Assembly: GCF_024807145.1 (NCBI RefSeq)
Contig: NZ_JANUCA010000004.1
Coordinates: 124,001 to 188,000, forward strand
Source: Microbacterium sp. AK031
GTDB taxonomy: Bacteria; Actinomycetota; Actinomycetes; Actinomycetales; Microbacteriaceae
Direction of reading: 5' to 3'
DNA: 64,000 nt
Shown here one piece after another: positions 61,385 through 64,000 of this stretch (positions within the stretch are counted from its first letter, which is position 1; the number at the start of each line of letters is the position of its first letter). The position numbers and the translations under genes are program-made. Under the pieces are notes generated by a model. It did no database searches. It saw nothing but the letters and a program-made list of their open reading frames with translations, and had not been told where the DNA came from.

Positions 61385-61726
61385 CTACGGCGCCGTGCGC
61401 TCGTTCTTCACCAGTGCGCCGGCGGTGATGAACACGAGCGCAGCGACGAAGTGCGCGACGACCCACACCCAGCCGGTGAAGCCGAACGGAAAAATCGGGT
61501 TCCACAGCACCGCGATCGCGATCAAGACGATGCTCCACCACCACTGCCCTGCCTGGAACGCGAACCACGCGACGATGAAAGCGAGGATCGCGACGAGGTA
61601 CAGGATCACGGTAGCGACCGTGCCATCCGGAAACAGAGGCGACAGGAAGAGGGCGATCGCCGCGAGCAGGCCGGGTGCGAGTGCGTTGCGCTGCATCTGC
61701 GGGGCGGAGGAGGTCATGTCCTCCAT
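61385..61726 (-). CDS. Small four-helix membrane protein
   Basis: 113 residues. Four hydrophobic helices: ALAPGLLAAIALFLSPLFPD, TVATVILYLVAILAFIVAWF, WWWSIVLIAIAVLWNPIFPF and WVVAHFVAALVFITAGALV. The WNPIFPF motif is found in the DUF6804-like small membrane proteins. Start MEDMTSS at 61726 is preferred because GGAAG is 8 nt upstream; the internal ATG at 61717 is an option. Function unknown; it diverges from helR. Confidence 0.75.
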   Translation of the reverse strand: MEDMTSSAPQMQRNALAPGLLAAIALFLSPLFPDGTVATVILYLVAILAFIVAWFAFQAGQWWWSIVLIAIAVLWNPIFPFGFTGWVWVVAHFVAALVFITAGALVKNERTAP

Positions 61727-61757
61727 CTTCCCGCACTTCCAGTTTACCGCTGAGGCG

Positions 61758-61778
61758 GGGGCTTGCGGCAAGGGCCCC
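61758..61778 (+). promoter_or_regulatory. Rifamycin-associated element (RAE)
   Basis: GGGGCTTGCGGCAAGGG followed by CCCC, with the inner palindrome CTTGC-G-GCAAG. This matches the known element found upstream of rifamycin-inducible genes in actinobacteria, including helR and rifamycin-modifying enzymes. It lies 66 bases before the helR start. Confidence 0.85.
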
Positions 61779-61795
61779 TCACGGGCGCATACTTG

Positions 61796-61831
61796 TCGAT
61801 CGTGCGCGCGCATCCCGCTGCGCACGATCGA
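61796..61831. promoter_or_regulatory. Inverted repeat in helR leader
   Basis: TCGATCGTGCGC and GCGCACGATCGA, a perfect 12-bp inverse pair with a 12-nt loop, between the RAE and the helR ATG. It may be a leader-RNA hairpin or a repressor site. Confidence 0.6.
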
Positions 61832-61843
61832 TTCGGAGCCGCC

Positions 61844-63983
61844 ATGAATGTTGCCGCGACCAGTGCTTTCCACCTCCCCGACCGCCTTGCTGCCAAAGCC
61901 ACCCCTGCCCTCATCTCCTCCGACGAAGAGCACTTCGCCGCGATCGCCCGTACCGTCCGCGACAGCGTCGCTGACGCATCCGCCCGCCTCGATCGGGCGC
62001 TGAGCGCACCCAGCGGTGTCGGCGGATCTGCTGTCGAACGCGATCTGAAGATCCATCGACTGAACGCGCGCCTCGCGATGTTCCGCCGCTACGGCATCGA
62101 GATGTGCCTAGGCCGGATAGTGACAGCCGATGGCGCTCGCACCTACATCGGCCGTCTCGGACTCATCGGCGCCGACGGTCATCAACTGCTGGTCGACTGG
62201 CGCGCGCCGGCCGCGGAACCGTTCTTCGGTGCCACGCTCGCAGAACCGATGGGCTTGATCAGCCGCCGCCGCTATCGCTGGACCGGTGGACGCATCAGCG
62301 ACTACTGGGATGAGGCCTTCACCGCCGAGGCTCTGGCCGCCGGCGGGGCACTCGATGACCAGTCCGCGTTCATCGCGAGCCTCGGCAGCTCGAGGTCCCC
62401 GCGGATGCGGGATGTGCTGGCGACGATCCAGGCCGACCAGGACGCCATCATCCGCGCAGAGTCCGCCGGTGCGCTCGTCGTGGACGGCGGTCCGGGCACC
62501 GGAAAGACCGTCGTCGCCCTGCACCGCGCCGCGTACCTGCTCTATTCGGACACTCGCATCTCGCGCGGCAGCGGCGGCGGCGTGCTCGTGGTGGGGCCGC
62601 ATCAGCCGTACCTCGCCTACGTCGATGACGTGCTGCCGAGCCTGGGCGAGGACCGGGTGCAGACGTGCACGCTGCGTGACCTGGTGCCCGAGGCGGCCGG
62701 CGCTCCGCTCGAAACCGATCCCGCCGTGGCGAGCGTGAAGGACGACGGCCGTCTCATCGATGCCGTCGGGGCGGCGGTGCGCCTGTACGAGCAGCCGCCC
62801 GCTCGGGCGACGCTGGCCGAGACACCCTGGGCAGACCTGCGGATTCAGGCGCACGATTGGGAGGAGGCGTTCGACATCGACACGGATGCCCCGCACAACG
62901 ATGCCCGCGAAGAGGTGGAACACGCTGCTGGACATCGTGCTCGATCGCTTCGAGGAGCAGATCCCACGCGCGCAGCTGAGACGTGTGCTCGCGCAGGACG
63001 ATGCGCTCACCCAGACGTTCAACCGCGCCTGGCCGCTGCTCGAGCCGCTGAGCCTGGTGGCGGCGCTGTGGACCAGCCCTGGATTCCTGAAGCGATGCGC
63101 GCCATGGTTGACCGACGCCGAGGTGAGACTGCTGCAGCGCGACGACGCGCGAGCGTGGACAGCATCCGATCTTCCACTGCTCGACGCCGCGAAACGCCAC
63201 GTGGGAGACCCTGATGCCGGACGCATGCGCCGCGAACGGGAGCGTATGAAGGCGGCGGAGCGGGAGTATCGGGCGAACGTCGCCGACTATCTGATGCAGT
63301 CCTCCGACGACGATCTCGGGCTCATGTCGATGCTGCGAGGAGACGACGTCCAGAACAGCCTCGATGATGACGACGCCCTCCCACGCACGAGCACCGATCT
63401 GCTCGGCGGACCCTTCGCGCACATCATCGTCGACGAAGCGCAGGAGCTGACGGATGCCGAATGGCGGATGCTGCTCAGCCGGTGCCCCTCACGCAGCTTC
63501 ACCATCGTCGGCGACCGCGCCCAGGCGCGGCACGGGTTCACCGAATCCTGGGAGGAGCGCCTGTCGCACGCCGGAGTGAAGGACGTCCGCATCGCATCAC
63601 TCACGGTCAACTACCGCACTCCAGAGGAGATCATGGTCGAAGCCGAGCCGGTGATCCGCACCGCCATCCCCGACGCGAACGTCCCGACGTCGGTCCGCTC
63701 GAGTGGCGTCCCCGTTCGTCATGCGGCGTTGAGCGAGCGCGACGCCATCATTGCGGCGTGGCTCGCCGAGAAAGAGGAGGGCACGGCCTGCATCGTCGGC
63801 GATGAGACCTTCGCGACCACGGAACGTGTGCGATCGCTGACCCCGGCGCTGTCGAAGGGCCTCGAGTTCGACCTCGTCGTGCTGGCCGAACCCGAGACCT
63901 TCGGCGATGGCATCGAGGGTGCCGTCGATCGCTACGTCGCGATGACCCGTTCGACACGCGAGCTCGTGGTGCTCACCGGCTGA
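61844..63983 (+). pseudogene. helR: HelR-type RNA polymerase-protecting ATPase, frameshifted
   Basis: HelD/HelR superfamily 1 ATPase that dislodges rifamycin from RNA polymerase or recycles stalled polymerase. Frame 1 from MNVAATSAFHLPDRLAAK gives the N-terminal coiled coil and Walker A in GGPGTGKTVVALHRAAYLLY (about residue 217). Near 62915 the frame breaks: PHNDAREEV leads to nonsense and a stop at 63214, while a second frame continues WNTLLDIVLDRFEEQ through HIIVDEAQELTDAEW (motif II), VNYRTPEEIM and YVAMTRSTRELVVL to 63983. Loss of two bases from an expected GTGTGG is the simplest cause. Either a real null mutation or a sequencing error. Confidence 0.88.
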
Positions 63984-64000
63984 CGGTCACGACGGTGGGA

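Noticed and set aside
1..64000. CRISPR array or attC-type integron
   Set aside because: No series of regularly spaced direct repeats with unique spacers was seen, and the only fixed-length repeats are the two distant 86-bp elements.

Overview
The window looks like chromosomal DNA of a high-GC Gram-positive actinobacterium, most probably Microbacteriaceae and plausibly Microbacterium. The basis is the strong G/C bias at third codon positions, the gene families (HelR-type RNA polymerase ATPase with a rifamycin-associated element, SufU/SufS, Rv3056-like Y-family polymerase, DIP1984 family, TM0106-type nuclease-helicase) and many promoters whose -10 box lies only 6-9 nt before an ATG, implying leaderless mRNAs. 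The genus is inference; no rRNA gene is present.

Layout. 0.1-2.8 kb: a TetR repressor diverging from a two-gene drug exporter. 2.9-9.5 kb: ArsR regulator, TrkH/TrkA potassium uptake, proC, a cation efflux carrier, tadA, upp and an acetyltransferase. 9.5-18.9 kb: nucleic-acid work on the minus strand (RecB-like nuclease-helicase, nadE, sbcC, sbcD, DIP1984). 19-22.2 kb: a leaderless Met/Cys-rich peptide ahead of a winged-helix regulator, an AlkA-type glycosylase, and a scar in which an ogt start is fused to a FUSC fragment. 22.2-29.8 kb: MarR/EamA exporter, LysR with a flavoprotein, two VOC proteins, and a PadR-DUF1048-ABC exporter operon. 29.9-37 kb: an rRNA/tRNA methyltransferase, a secreted transglycosylase-like protein, a DinB2-like polymerase, an AMP-binding protein missing its phosphate loop, a hydrolase, and an ArsR-AHSA1-VOC operon.

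37-42.7 kb is the most accessory-looking part: degenerate sequence, an IS5-family element with inverted repeats and target duplication, an HNH protein, a family-35-type glycosidase and an aminoglycoside-phosphotransferase-like gene. 42.7-54.5 kb: MarR, flotillin, a third ABC exporter led by a TetR gene, HrpB helicase, serine dehydratase with a GntR regulator, and a secreted phosphoesterase. 54.5-64 kb: a HAD phosphatase whose frame runs into an antisense tRNA-Arg(ACG), an SDR, an FCD regulator, an F420-reductase-like protein, a sulfur block (rhodanese, SufU, SufS), two small proteins, and helR interrupted by a frameshift.

Genes that work together: TadA edits the wobble base of tRNAs such as the tRNA-Arg(ACG) found here; SbcC and SbcD form one nuclease; SufS feeds SufU; three drug-type ABC exporters each sit beside their own regulator (TetR, PadR, TetR). 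The observations most worth following are the frameshifted helR behind a rifamycin-associated element, the Met/Cys-rich leaderless peptide, a pair of 86-bp intergenic elements with conserved ends and a variable core, and the ogt-FUSC scar.
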